A stretch of DNA of 64,000 bases from JACCXG01 sp963785755 (GCA_963785755.1 CAWAXG010000031.1:62001-126000); one strand, 5' to 3'; positions 17,134 through 25,695 are shown, numbered from the stretch's first letter. Numbers and translations: made by a program. The notes: generated from the sequence alone by a model not told the origin.

Positions 17134-17592
17134 CTACTTGAGCAATAACCGCAGAGTTGCATTCCGCCGGTCGCGAAAGCCGAGCCGCTCGTAGAGCATT
17201 CGCGCTCTCGCGTTGAGCGGTGACACTTCCAGTTCGAGCGCCACCGGCCGGTCCGGCCAGAGTGTGCCGGCCGAGCGCAGCGACGTGACGAGCTCGCTCG
17301 CATAGCCGTGACTGCGAAGCCGGGGGACGACGTAGAGCTCGTCGATCGTGCAGACTTCACCGCCAAGCTCGTTCGACCAGAATGACACCAGAAACGCATA
17401 TCCACCCGGCTTCCCATCGTCATCGAGCAGCAGAGCCCGTCCGCGGACCGGCTCGGCGCGGAACGTCGCGAGTGTCGCGCGCACCTGCGTCACCCCGACA
17501 CCATCGGGTGGGGGCGCATGCGAGTAGAGCTCCAGACACATCGACACGATCGAGTCGTCATCGTCGGGGTGGGCGAGACGCCAGAGAGGCAT
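17134..17592 (-). CDS. GNAT family N-acetyltransferase
   Basis: The 152-residue protein starts MPLWRLAHPDDDDSIVSMC. It has the GNAT beta4-alpha3 core IDELYVVPRLRSHGYASELV, where R-x-x-G-Y-A is the pyrophosphate-binding loop, and the usual late N-A-R-A-R-M-L-Y-E-R-L-G-F helix-strand. It acetylates an unknown amine. The ATG at 17592 begins the conserved first strand. In-frame sequence back to 17658 overlaps the divergent DUF1287 gene. Confidence 0.85.
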   Translation of the reverse strand: MPLWRLAHPDDDDSIVSMCLELYSHAPPPDGVGVTQVRATLATFRAEPVRGRALLLDDDGKPGGYAFLVSFWSNELGGEVCTIDELYVVPRLRSHGYASELVTSLRSAGTLWPDRPVALELEVSPLNARARMLYERLGFRDRRNATLRLLLK

Positions 17593-17632
17593 GTGGAGAT
17601 CGTAGCGGCTTTTGGTAGTGTGTTCGGGCACC

Positions 17633-18238
17633 ATGCCTGCTGACCGGAGGCGCGGCACTTTCCTGATCCTGCTGCTGGGCGTGTCACACCTGACCCTTGC
17701 CCAAAGGCGGGCAGAATCCGATGCGTATGCGGACCGGCTGGTTGCCGCGGCGGTTGCGCAGACCGGTTCGAAGGTGATCTATGACGGGTCGTATCGGCGC
17801 ATGGCATATCCCGGCGGCGACGTGCCCGAGTCGATTGGCGTGTGCACCGACGTTGTCATCCGCGCCTACCGGCGCGTTGGTGTGGATCTGCAGGTGAAGG
17901 TGCACGAGGACATGACGCGCGCCTTCCGCGCCTACCCCCAGCTGTGGCGATTGTCACGGCCGGACCCGAACATCGATCACCGGCGAGTCCCGAACCTCCA
18001 GACGTTCTTCCGGCGAGTGGGCGCGGAACAGCCGATCTCACGCGATCCCGGCGCGTACCGAGCGGGTGACCTGGTCACCTGGATGCTGCCACGCAACCTC
18101 CCGCACATCGGCATCGTGACCGGTCGGAGGTCCTCGTCGGGCACACCGCTCGTGGCGCACAACATCGGCCGCGGCCCTGAGGTCGAAGACATGCTGTTCA
18201 CGTATCCGATCACAGGCCACTATCGATACAGGCCGTGA
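17633..18238 (+). CDS. DUF1287 (NlpC/P60-like) exported protein
   Basis: The 201-residue protein has a signal peptide (about 1-21). The DUF1287 pattern follows: YDGSYRRMAYPGGDVPESIG, then Cys 71 in VCTDVVIRAYR, and histidines near 158 (LPHIGIV) and 176 (AHNIG). Cys-His order and spacing resemble papain-like NlpC/P60 cell-wall hydrolases, so a periplasmic peptidase or amidase role is likely but unproven. The gene is divergent from the GNAT gene with a 40-bp gap that must hold both promoters. Confidence 0.8.
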   Translation: MPADRRRGTFLILLLGVSHLTLAQRRAESDAYADRLVAAAVAQTGSKVIYDGSYRRMAYPGGDVPESIGVCTDVVIRAYRRVGVDLQVKVHEDMTRAFRAYPQLWRLSRPDPNIDHRRVPNLQTFFRRVGAEQPISRDPGAYRAGDLVTWMLPRNLPHIGIVTGRRSSSGTPLVAHNIGRGPEVEDMLFTYPITGHYRYRP

Positions 18239-18358
18239 TGATCCGGAAGCGAAGCGACCGGTTGCTGCGTCAAATGTGGAAAGTCGATCCGGGATCCGTG
18301 GTGTCCGGGCAGTGATAGCCGAAGTGTTTCCGAGTGCGTACGAGGAACGGGGCGGCCG

Positions 18359-18967
18359 GTGTTCCGTCCGAGCAAACGTCGTTACGGGATGTTCGCTCCG
18401 AATTTCCCGATGGGCAGGCATGTCACCCAACCGTTGAAGGTCCTCTGCCGCGACCTCGAGGACGTTCGACGATTTCTCCAGACGTGCCGCTACGTATCCG
18501 ATCAAGTCCAGTTCGGGCGCCGGGATTACTGGATGCCTCCTGAAGAATTCGAGCAACGCCGCCAGGGGGACTGCGATGACTTCGCGCTGTGGACCTGGCG
18601 GCAGGTGTTGCATCTTGGCTACCCGGCCAGATTCGTATGCGGTCATGGCGGCCGATACGGCGCCGGTCACGCCTGGGTCACCTTTGAGCGCGACGGGCGG
18701 ATATTCATCGTAGAGGCGCTGGCTGCGCGGGCCGGATCGACATTTCCCAGGCTCAGCACGCTCAGGTACAAGCCGCGGATCTCCGTGTCCTGGGACGGTA
18801 AGGCGCTGCGATACTTCGAGCACGAAACGCTCGGAGAGGCATCGTTCAGGGATGTCGCGGCGCACCTGCCGGAATGGACGCTGTTCTGGTTGAGAAAACG
18901 CCCGAGAGCCTGGGTCAATCGCATTGGTCGACTCTTCGGGTTTGCCAATCGGATCGCTAGAACGTGA
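18359..18967 (+). CDS. transglutaminase-like cysteine protease family protein
   Basis: The 202-residue protein has the transglutaminase-like core Cys 72 in GDCDDFALWTW and His 104 in GAGHAWVTF. Acidic residues of the following strand (FIVEAL) are in the place of the third catalytic residue. This is the arrangement of bacterial transglutaminase-like proteases. No signal peptide is evident and the C-terminus is strongly basic. The start is a GTG at 18359. The substrate is unknown. Confidence 0.7.
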   Translation: MFRPSKRRYGMFAPNFPMGRHVTQPLKVLCRDLEDVRRFLQTCRYVSDQVQFGRRDYWMPPEEFEQRRQGDCDDFALWTWRQVLHLGYPARFVCGHGGRYGAGHAWVTFERDGRIFIVEALAARAGSTFPRLSTLRYKPRISVSWDGKALRYFEHETLGEASFRDVAAHLPEWTLFWLRKRPRAWVNRIGRLFGFANRIART

Positions 18968-19325
18968 CGGGCGGCCAGGGCTCGATGAAGTCGCGGTGCG
19001 TCAGACTGCGCGTGCGCCGTGCCGGTGCTGGCCGGCCGAGGACCTTGGAGCGAGGCGCCGCACCGCGAAGCAGGAAAATGGGCGGAGCGATTCCGCGCGG
19101 CGAGTTCGGTCACTGTGATCCGCGTAGATCCCACGCTACCACCGGCGCATCAGTGCGCCTGGCATGTGTCGCCCACACGCATCCGTACTCGCCGCGGCCG
19201 CGAGCGAAGCGAGAGTATGAGCGCAGGCCGTTTTCCCGCCTCGCGGAAGCGGGCCTCGGACGGGCAGTGCCGGTGCGGCGCTGAAGCGCAGTCTCTTATT
19301 GTTCGACGTCGAGCGTGGCGGCCGT
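18968..19325. other. convergent gap without recognised content
   Basis: 358 bp lie between the transglutaminase-like gene and the GNAT remnant. Open frames here are Arg-rich and shadow-like. Some GCGAAGCGAGAG and GCGGGCCTCGG iterations are present, but none of the word families found elsewhere is clear. No gene or structured RNA could be supported. Confidence 0.4.
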
Positions 19326-19894
19326 TCAGGTGAGCTCTTTGTACATGATCGTCGTCGGTTCGAGCGCGGGCGTCAGGGAGCCTCTCGCATATCGCGGGAT
19401 GACGCCGACCACGGCGTAGCCGAGTGACAGATACAACTGCTCGGCGCTGCCGCCCGTCCAGGTGTCGAGCGTGAGCAGCGTCCTTCCTTGAGATCGTGCG
19501 ACCGGCTCGAGCGCGACCATCAGCGCTCGAGCGATGCCGCGGCGCCTGGCCGTGGGATGCACGAGGAGTTTGACGACCTCCGCACGATGTCGCTGGTTGG
19601 GCGGGACCGCGAGATCGAGTTGGACCGTGCCAACGATCCGTCGATCCGAACGCGCCACGAGCACCCGGCGCGTGCCGGCGCGCACGCCGGGCAATACCTT
19701 CTCGCGCCAGAACGCGCGGCCCTCCTCGACGCTCGAACGGGACGACGAAGCTGACGCCGGCGCCGTCGTGCACGACGGCGTGCAGGACTTCGCCCAGCAT
19801 GTCGATGTCCTGCTCGAGCGACGAGGATCCCGTCAGGGGCGGGACGCCACTCCTCGATCTGGGTTCCCACCGCGGCAGGCATCGGCTCGTTCAC
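19326..19894 (-). pseudogene. GNAT acetyltransferase with two frameshifts
   Basis: A GTG at 19892-19894 overlaps the TGA of the upstream regulator (GTGA), which suggests translational coupling. The product is split over three frames: EEWRPA, then SSLEQDIDMLGEVLHAVVHD to VVPFE, then EEGRAFWREKVLPGV through VVKLLVHPTARRRGIARAL to TIMYKELT. R-R-R-G-I-A is the acetyl-CoA loop. Removing one C in GCCCCTGAC (about 19833) and one C in GAGCGTCGAG (about 19733) restores a normal GNAT of about 188 residues. Confidence 0.75.
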
Positions 19895-20475
19895 GGACGC
19901 ACCATCGCGATGATGTAGCGGGCGCCGCGTTTGCCCGTGCCCTGGAACCGCGTCGGTCCGGCGAGGACGTATCGCAGGCAGTCCCCGGCGCGGAGACGGA
20001 AGACCGATCCTTCGACCTCGAGGGTCAGCGCGCCCTCCAGCATCCATAGATGATGTTCGAGCCCAGCAATCGGCGCGGTGTCAAATGACACAGAGGCGCC
20101 GGCGGGCATGTGCACCTCGACGAGCTCGCCGCGGAGCCCGGGCGCCGGCGCTGACACCGCCCGGCGGCGATATCCGCTTTCAGGATCCGTCCACTCGGGC
20201 TGCTCGGCGGCGGACACAAGATTCGGCGAGCGGGTCTCGGCTTCGGCCATCAGGCGGGAGAGCGTCCATCCGTACACCGTGCACAGCTTGCCCAGCATCG
20301 CCGCCGTGGGGCTCAGCTCGGAGCGTTCGAGCCGTGACAACGTGGCGCGGCTGATGCCGGTGCGCTCGGCGAGCGCCTCGAGCGACCATCCGCGCTCGGC
20401 GCGCAGTCGGGCGAGGCGGTGGGCGATCCGGCGCTCGATTTCGTGGCTGGCGGCGTTCGATACGGCTGTCGGCAT
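19891..20475 (-). CDS. XRE-family transcriptional regulator with cupin domain
   Basis: The 194-residue protein has an N-terminal helix-turn-helix (RGWSLEALAERTGISRATLS, about 30-50, with R-L-E-R-S-E-L-S-P-T) and a C-terminal cupin_2 barrel (about 110-190, EVHMPAGASVSF, LEHHLWMLEGALTLEVEG). This architecture typically senses a small ligand through the cupin and represses neighbouring genes. It is divergent from the class D beta-lactamase, and its own start codon lies inside an inverted repeat. It is coupled to the downstream GNAT. Confidence 0.85.
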   Translation of the reverse strand: MPTAVSNAASHEIERRIAHRLARLRAERGWSLEALAERTGISRATLSRLERSELSPTAAMLGKLCTVYGWTLSRLMAEAETRSPNLVSAAEQPEWTDPESGYRRRAVSAPAPGLRGELVEVHMPAGASVSFDTAPIAGLEHHLWMLEGALTLEVEGSVFRLRAGDCLRYVLAGPTRFQGTGKRGARYIIAMVRP

Positions 20476-20509
20476 CTCTAATGCGAGATTCTATCTCTTA
20501 TTAGAGATG
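20473..20509. promoter_or_regulatory. candidate operator between XRE-cupin and class D beta-lactamase genes
   Basis: A perfect 10-bp inverted repeat, CATCTCTAAT (20473-20482) and ATTAGAGATG (20500-20509), flanks a further ATCTCTTATTAGAGAT near-palindrome. It overlaps the start codon of the regulator and lies 41 bases before the lactamase start. This is the expected place for an autoregulatory XRE binding site. Binding is inferred. Confidence 0.6.
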
Positions 20510-20550
20510 GGAATGCAGGTGAAGGTACGATTTCATATGGTCGGAGCGAT

Positions 20551-21390
20551 GTGACCCGAGCCGTTCGACGACTCACCGCGCTGATGCTGATGCTGTGTGC
20601 TGCGAGCGTTCTGCGCTCCACCGTGTCTGGCGTGTCGCAATCAGCATCGGAGCCAGCCAGGACCGAGTCGTGCTTCCTGCTGTTCGAACTTGGCGTCGGT
20701 GAGATTCGACGCAATCCCTCCGAGGCCTGCCGCACGAGATTGACCCCGGCCTCGACGTTCAAGGTGCCGCACGCCCTGGCCGCGCTCGAGGCGGGCGCGA
20801 TCAAGAGTCCGGATGAACGGCTGACCTACGACGGCAAAGGCGACTGGCCCGAGTCTGCGAAACGGGACCATACTCTGGCATCGGCGGTGCGGCATTCGGT
20901 GCTGTGGTACTTCCAACGGGTTGCGGAGCGATTGGGTCCCGAGCGGGAAGCCCAGTATCTGCGGCGGCTCGCCTACGGCAACATGGACGCGAGCAGCGGA
21001 CTGACGACGTTCTGGATCGGGGGATCACTCCAGATCTCGCCGGAAGAGCAGCAGGCGTTCTGGGTGAATCTGTACCAGAACAAACTGCCGATCGCCCCCG
21101 CGGCAGTCGCCGCCGTGAAAGAGATGCTCGTCCAACCTGCCGGCGTCGTCATCAACGCCGCCGGCGAACAACCGTTCGGCGCGCCCTGGCCCGGCGGCGC
21201 CGAGGTCAGCACGAAGACCGGAAGCGCCACCGATCGGTCGGGCCGCGGCGTCCGCTGGCTGGCCGGTCACGTGAAACGAGGCGATCGGTCGTACGTCTTC
21301 GTCAGCTGCGTCGCCGGCCCGCGCGCGCTGGAGCGCAACGCCGCAATCGATCTCGCCGCACGCTCGCTGAAACAGGCGCGCGTTTTGTGA
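20551..21390 (+). CDS. class D (OXA-like) beta-lactamase
   Basis: The 279-residue protein has an export signal (about 1-27) and the ordered class D motifs: S68-T-F-K71 (nucleophile Ser and carbamylated Lys), S116-V-L at the SxV position followed by WYFQ, Y142-G-N144, and K222-T-G224. Spacing is normal for the family. It would act in the periplasm on beta-lactams, or be a penicillin-recognising relative. The SxV site is SVL, a departure that may alter activity. The GTG start at 20551 keeps the signal peptide intact. The neighbouring regulator suggests induction. Confidence 0.9.
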   Translation: MTRAVRRLTALMLMLCAASVLRSTVSGVSQSASEPARTESCFLLFELGVGEIRRNPSEACRTRLTPASTFKVPHALAALEAGAIKSPDERLTYDGKGDWPESAKRDHTLASAVRHSVLWYFQRVAERLGPEREAQYLRRLAYGNMDASSGLTTFWIGGSLQISPEEQQAFWVNLYQNKLPIAPAAVAAVKEMLVQPAGVVINAAGEQPFGAPWPGGAEVSTKTGSATDRSGRGVRWLAGHVKRGDRSYVFVSCVAGPRALERNAAIDLAARSLKQARVL

Positions 21391-21427
21391 CGGAGCTCGT
21401 AGACTCCGACGAACAGGAGTGGTGGTC

Positions 21428-21532
21428 ATGCTATTCATGATGAGCCTTGCATTCCTCATTCTCGCGCTCGGCATCTTTTCCGCGGCGCTGCCGTTCGTTG
21501 CCTTTAAGCGGCGGAAGCGCTTGACCCGCTAG
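21428..21532 (+). CDS. 34-residue single-span membrane protein
   Basis: An ACAGGAG site precedes the ATG at 21428 by the right distance. The product is MLFMMSLAFLILALGIFSAA followed by LPFVAF and a basic tail RRKRLTR, which is one transmembrane helix with a cytoplasmic positive end. It is too short for family assignment. Its position 37 bases after the lactamase gene suggests the same transcript. Confidence 0.5.
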   Translation: MLFMMSLAFLILALGIFSAALPFVAFKRRKRLTR

Positions 21533-21540
21533 CGCCGGGA

Positions 21541-21697
21541 CCTGCGAAGCACGTAGCACGTAGCACGAGTGGCACGTCAGCACGTAGCACGTCCGCAGCA
21601 CGAGTAGCACGGAGCACGTAGCACGAGCGGCACGTGCGCACGTAAGCACGCAGCACCGAAGCACGTGAGCACACAGCACCTAGCACGTAGCACGTGG
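21541..21697. repeat. GCACGTAGCACG word array
   Basis: About fifteen GCACG-containing words of 8-12 bp (AGCACGTAGCACGT, AGCACGAGTGGCACGT and variants) run head to tail in one orientation up to the SET-domain gene. The same family makes long inverted arrays at 34750-35106 and 37102-37316 and a short one at 30236-30290. Confidence 0.85.
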
Positions 21698-21714
21698 CGG
21701 GAGTATCATCCCCC

Positions 21715-22119
21715 GTGCCTCTGCCGCATATCGTGCGCCGACGATCGCCGCTTCACGGCTACGGTGTCTTCGCCGCCGAACCCATCAACAAGAACACCCG
21801 GATCATCGACTACGCCGGCGAGCTGATTCCGAACCGGCGCAGCGGCGCGCGTGAAGCGCGATACCTGCGTGAGGGCTGCATCTGGGTCTTCCGCGTGAAC
21901 CGGGCGTGCAGCCGGGACGCGGCGGTCGGCGGCAATGTCGCGCGCTTCATCAACCACTCGTGCACGCCCAACTGCTGGTGGGAAGTCGTCGGTCACACGA
22001 TCTGGATCCGGGCGTCGCGGCGGATCGAGATCGGGGACGAGCTGACCTACGATTATCAGACCGTGGGGGATCACACCATCCCGTGCCGCTGCCGGCCCGG
22101 GTGCGAGACCTGGCTCTAG
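21715..22119 (+). CDS. SET-domain lysine methyltransferase-like protein
   Basis: The 134-residue protein is a minimal SET domain. HGYGVFAAEPI is the SAM-binding start, ARFINHSCTPNC is the N-H-S-C pseudoknot motif, and GDELTYDY carries the catalytic Tyr. A post-SET-like I-P-C-R-C-R-P-G-C follows, whose cysteines with the NHSCTPNC Cys could bind zinc. SET proteins methylate protein lysines. Bacterial single-domain versions are found scattered in many phyla. The GTG at 21715 is preferred because the earlier GTG at 21694 lies in the repeat. Confidence 0.85.
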   Translation: MPLPHIVRRRSPLHGYGVFAAEPINKNTRIIDYAGELIPNRRSGAREARYLREGCIWVFRVNRACSRDAAVGGNVARFINHSCTPNCWWEVVGHTIWIRASRRIEIGDELTYDYQTVGDHTIPCRCRPGCETWL

Positions 22120-22121
22120 CG

Positions 22122-22880
22122 ATGCGCATGGGCTGCTCGCCGTTCCGCCTGAGCACTCTCGTGCTCATCGCCGTCACGACCGCCGCGGCGGGCCAGCGCG
22201 ACGTTCCGGGCGCGCTGCCGGAGCCTGCGGCCGACCACGAGGCGGAAGTCACGTTCGTACGGCTGCGGTGGAGATCCGATTTCGGCGGGTTTCGCGGCGG
22301 CGGCGCGGCCTGGAACCACGATACGCCCCGCGCCGAGCAGCACCTCTCGCTCATCGTCAACGAGCTCACGCTGATCGACATGCGGAGCACCGGCCTCATC
22401 CTCACGCTCGACGATCCCGAACTGTGCAAGTATCCGATCGCCTACATGTGGGAGCCGGGATTCTGGAATCTCACCGACCGTGAGGCGGTGGCGTTTCGGG
22501 CCTACCTGTTGAAGGGGGGCTTTGCGGTGTTCGAGGACTTCGACGGCGACCAGCAGTGGGCGACCTTCGAAGCGCAGATGCGGCGCGTGCTGCCCGACGG
22601 CCGCCTGGTCAGGATCGATCAGGCGCATCCGATCTTCGATTCCTTCTTCCGCATCAAGAACATCGAGAGCATTCTGCACCCGATGTATGGCCTGCGGCCG
22701 AGCTATTACGGCATCTTCGAGGACAACGATCCGGCCAGACGCTTGCTCGTCGTCGCCAACTTCGACAACGATGTGCCGGAATACTGGGAGTGGTCCGGCC
22801 GTGGCCTGTTTCCCTTCGACACCTCGAACGAGGCGTACAAGCTCGGGGTCAACTACATGGTCTACGGCTTGACGCATTGA
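22122..22880 (+). CDS. DUF4159 exported protein
   Basis: The 252-residue protein has a signal peptide (about 1-24). The DUF4159 layout follows: VTFVRLRWRSDFGGFRGGG, the YPIAYMWEPGFWNLTDREAV core, and the FRAYLLKGGFAVFEDFDG glutamine-amidotransferase-like strand. Members are exported proteins of unknown function common in Acidobacteria. The ATG lies 2 bases after the SET gene stop, so the two are probably co-transcribed. Confidence 0.85.
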   Translation: MRMGCSPFRLSTLVLIAVTTAAAGQRDVPGALPEPAADHEAEVTFVRLRWRSDFGGFRGGGAAWNHDTPRAEQHLSLIVNELTLIDMRSTGLILTLDDPELCKYPIAYMWEPGFWNLTDREAVAFRAYLLKGGFAVFEDFDGDQQWATFEAQMRRVLPDGRLVRIDQAHPIFDSFFRIKNIESILHPMYGLRPSYYGIFEDNDPARRLLVVANFDNDVPEYWEWSGRGLFPFDTSNEAYKLGVNYMVYGLTH

Positions 22881-22955
22881 GTGGATGTCAGTGCACCCGC
22901 CGCCGGCCTCGGTCATGATGCAGAACGTGCGCCGGCGTTGCCAGGATCGACAGAC

Positions 22956-23780
22956 GTGAGAATCACCATCGACATGCAGCCGTTCGCCACGCTGGTGGCC
23001 GCGGCCGACGTGTTTCCGCTGCGCGTCCGGTATCGAGAGGAGATCAACGGCCAGATCGTGCACGACTCGATTCACCGGCGCGCCGGCTGGACCGAAACCT
23101 ACCTGCTGACGCTCGGCGGCGCGACCGCCGGTTTCGGGTCGATCGCCATCGGCGGTCCGTGGAAGGACAAGCCGACCGTCTTCGAGCTCTACGTTCTGCC
23201 CGCGCACCGGGCGCGGGCGTTCGATCTGTTCGAGGCGCTGCTCACGACCAGCCACGCGCAGTTCATGGAGATTCAATCCAACGACCCGCTGCTCGCGGTG
23301 ATGCTCCATACCTACGCGAAAAACATCTGGACCGAGAAGATCGTGTTCCGCGACGGGTTCACCACGACGCTTCCCGCCGCCGACGCCGTCCTCGAGCAGA
23401 TCACGCCGGACGCCGAGACGCGGCAGTGCATCGAGGAGCGGCAAGGCGGCACCGAATGGCAATTGCATGTCAGTCGGGCCGATGCGACGGCGGCCGCAAA
23501 GGGCGGCCTCATGTTCCACTACAATCCGCCCTACTCTGACGTCTACATGGAAGTGGCGGAGCCGTTCCGGCGGCGGGGTTTCGGCTCGTACATCGTTCAG
23601 GAGCTGAAGCGGGTCGCCTACGAGCTCGGCACCATACCGTGTGCCCGCTGCAGCCCCGACAACGTCGCATCGCGGAAGACGCTCCAGAAGGCGGGCTTCG
23701 TGCCTTGCGCCCTGATTCTGAACGGCACGATCGCCTTTCCGGCTGATCCGGGCGGCACCAAACCCGGGGGCGGCGCGTGA
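22956..23780 (+). CDS. two-domain GNAT acetyltransferase
   Basis: The 274-residue protein appears to have two GNAT-like halves. The first, degenerate half (about 25-145) includes VFELYVLPAHRARAFDLFEA. The second (about 150-250) has YMEVAEPFRRRGFGSYIVQE with the R-R-x-G-F-G acetyl-CoA loop and a CSPDNVASRKTLQKAGFVPC end. The GTG start at 22956 begins the first strand. The next GNAT gene overlaps its stop by four bases (GTGA). Confidence 0.75.
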   Translation: MRITIDMQPFATLVAAADVFPLRVRYREEINGQIVHDSIHRRAGWTETYLLTLGGATAGFGSIAIGGPWKDKPTVFELYVLPAHRARAFDLFEALLTTSHAQFMEIQSNDPLLAVMLHTYAKNIWTEKIVFRDGFTTTLPAADAVLEQITPDAETRQCIEERQGGTEWQLHVSRADATAAAKGGLMFHYNPPYSDVYMEVAEPFRRRGFGSYIVQELKRVAYELGTIPCARCSPDNVASRKTLQKAGFVPCALILNGTIAFPADPGGTKPGGGA

Positions 23781-24376
23781 TCGAGCCGCGTCCGGTCGTT
23801 CTCGAAGGGCACGGCGTTCGTCTCGAGCCGCTGACTTCAGATCATCACGACGCGCTTCGGGCAGCGGCCGGCGATGGCAGGCTGTGGGAGCTCTGGTTCA
23901 CATCGGTTCCCGAACCCGGCGCGACGCAGGAGTACATCGACCAGGCGCTCGCCGGACAGCGTGACGGTCACATGCTGCCCTGGGCCGTCCGCGAGCTCAC
24001 GACCGGCACCATCGTCGGCAGCACCCGCTATCACGACATCGTCGCCAGAATCGATCGCGTCGAAATCGGGTACACGTTCTATGCCGCGAGCTGGCAGCGC
24101 AGCCACGTCAATACCGCGTGCAAGCTGCTGCTGCTCGGGCACGCGTTCGACGCGCTCGGCTGCCGCGTGGTCGGTCTTCGAACCGACAACTTCAATTTCG
24201 CGTCGCAGCGCGCGATCGAGGCGCTCGGCGCCAGACGTGACGGTGTGCTGCGGCATCACGCGGCCCGCCGCGACGGGACCGTCCGGGACACCGTCGCGTA
24301 CAGCATTCTCGCGAGCGAGTGGCGGGACGTGCGGCGGCATTTGGAACTGCGGCTCGCACGCCATGGCGCTCGATGA
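23777..24376 (+). CDS. GNAT acetyltransferase, RimJ/RimL-like
   Basis: The 199-residue protein has the RimJ/RimL-type pattern: GHGVRLEPLTSDHHDAL at the start, a central VEIGYTFYAASWQRSHVNT, and LRTDNFNFASQRAIEALGA. W-x-R-S-H-V stands in for the acetyl-CoA loop. Substrates of this group include protein N-termini and small amines. The GTG start at 23777 overlaps the previous stop, which implies translational coupling of the two acetyltransferases. Confidence 0.85.
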   Translation: MIEPRPVVLEGHGVRLEPLTSDHHDALRAAAGDGRLWELWFTSVPEPGATQEYIDQALAGQRDGHMLPWAVRELTTGTIVGSTRYHDIVARIDRVEIGYTFYAASWQRSHVNTACKLLLLGHAFDALGCRVVGLRTDNFNFASQRAIEALGARRDGVLRHHAARRDGTVRDTVAYSILASEWRDVRRHLELRLARHGAR

Positions 24377-24383
24377 CGGTCGT

Positions 24384-24446
24384 CGGTTCAAAGGTTCAGG
24401 GGTTCAAAGGTTCAGGGGTTCAGGTTCAACGGTTCGAGGGTTCGAA
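24384..24446. repeat. GGTTCAAAGGTTCAGGG word array
   Basis: GGTTCAAAGGTTCAGG-type 8-10 bp words are iterated about six times between two GNAT genes. The complementary TTGAACC family is at 59955-60030 and a short copy near 26298-26315. Confidence 0.75.
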
Positions 24447-24452
24447 GCCGGC

Positions 24453-24953
24453 ATGACGATTCGCCCCGAAGTCTCCGCGGACAAGTCATCGATCCACGAT
24501 CTCAACGTGAAGGCCTTCGAGGGTCCGACTGAAGCCGATCTCGTCGATGTGCTTCGCGATCGCGCGACGCCCTTTATCTCGCTGGTCGCGGAGGAGGAAG
24601 GCACGGTCGTCGGCCATATCTGTTTCACGCCGGTCGTGCTCGAAAGCGATCCTGCCTGCCGCGCGGTGGGCCTGGCGCCGATGGCGGTTCGACCCGGGTG
24701 GCAAAGGCGTGGCATCGGCACGGAACTGGTCAGGCGCGGGCTCGAGGAGTGCAAACGCCAGGGGCAGGACTTCGTCGTCGTGGTCGGCCATTCGCACTAC
24801 TACCCGCGATTCGGCTTCGAGCAGGGCGTCGCGAAGGGACTCAAATGCGAGTTTCCCGTGCCCGACGACGTGTTCATGGTGCTGGAGCTGCGGCCAGGGT
24901 CTCTCGTTGGCAGGGAAGGGCTCGTCCGCTACCATCCGGCCTTCAGCGAGTAA
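24453..24953 (+). CDS. GNAT acetyltransferase, YhbS-like
   Basis: The 166-residue protein begins MTIRPEVSADKSSIHDLNVK. It has AVGLAPMAVRPGWQRRGIGT with the QRRGIG acetyl-CoA loop, VVVGHSHYYPRFGFEQG, and a terminal P-D-D-V-F-M-V-L-E-L strand. These are the features of the YhbS subgroup of GNATs. Length is normal. The start follows directly on a word repeat, which must contain or replace its ribosome site. Confidence 0.85.
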   Translation: MTIRPEVSADKSSIHDLNVKAFEGPTEADLVDVLRDRATPFISLVAEEEGTVVGHICFTPVVLESDPACRAVGLAPMAVRPGWQRRGIGTELVRRGLEECKRQGQDFVVVVGHSHYYPRFGFEQGVAKGLKCEFPVPDDVFMVLELRPGSLVGREGLVRYHPAFSE

Positions 24954-24961
24954 GCGCGAAG

Positions 24962-25588
24962 TTAGAACCGGCCCCCGGCCATGATCGAGAATCCGCGATT
25001 CTTGATCTTCACGCCGTCGGTGGTGTCGGTGTCCACGCTCGTCAGGCCCCGTAAGTAACGCCCGTCGATCACGAAACGGCGGCCGATGTTGACGCCGGCG
25101 CCGATGACGAAGCCGAGCTCGAATCGCTCGATTTCATTGCTCATGTCTACCTTCTGACCGTACTTGACGCCGATGCTGTCGGATGTGGCCAGCTGCCTCT
25201 TTGCGCTCAGCCGCACGCCCGCCGACGGACCCGCAAACGCATGAATCGAGCCGGAACCGAACGTCGGGCCGGTGATTCTCACGAGGGCGGGGATGTCGAA
25301 GTACTGCAGCAGGATCGTGCTGGTGAGATCCAGCTCCGGGTCGTAGGCTTGGGCGCCTTTCGAGGTGAACATCGCCTCGACCTGAAGGGCCAGGCGGGAC
25401 GTCATCGGGAAGACGGCAAAGCCGCCGCCATCGGCGCTGACGCGCGGATCGTAGTCGCCGCCCTCATCGGGGTCGAATGACACCGACGAGAAGCTCGGTC
25501 CGATTTTGGCGCCGAACTCGCGCTCCTGCGCCTCTGCGACTGACAGGCCAACCGTAAGTAGGACGCCCGCAAGCAGGAAAAACCGCAT
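24962..25588 (-). CDS. outer-membrane beta-barrel protein (PorT-like)
   Basis: The 208-residue protein has a cleavable signal (about 1-20). Alternating strands then start FGAKIGPSFSSVSF and end GFSIMAGGRF with a C-terminal Phe, the usual last-strand signature. QYFDIPALVRI and HAFAGPSAGVRLSAK are typical of OMP_b-brl_2/PorT-like eight-stranded barrels. The specific role is unknown. It is convergent with the upstream GNAT gene, 8 bp apart. Confidence 0.8.
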   Translation of the reverse strand: MRFFLLAGVLLTVGLSVAEAQEREFGAKIGPSFSSVSFDPDEGGDYDPRVSADGGGFAVFPMTSRLALQVEAMFTSKGAQAYDPELDLTSTILLQYFDIPALVRITGPTFGSGSIHAFAGPSAGVRLSAKRQLATSDSIGVKYGQKVDMSNEIERFELGFVIGAGVNIGRRFVIDGRYLRGLTSVDTDTTDGVKIKNRGFSIMAGGRF

Positions 25589-25695
25589 CTGTGCCCTCGT
25601 TGCCGCTCACCACCCTCCGGAGGGATGCCGAGCCGGTATCGGGGCGCTGGCGGAGGTATCATCTCTCGCATTCACTCCAGGAGGAAGGGCCTGCG

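Noticed and set aside
21541..21697. Possible CRISPR array
   Set aside because: Words are 8-12 bp, irregular and without unique spacers of constant length, and no cas genes are present.
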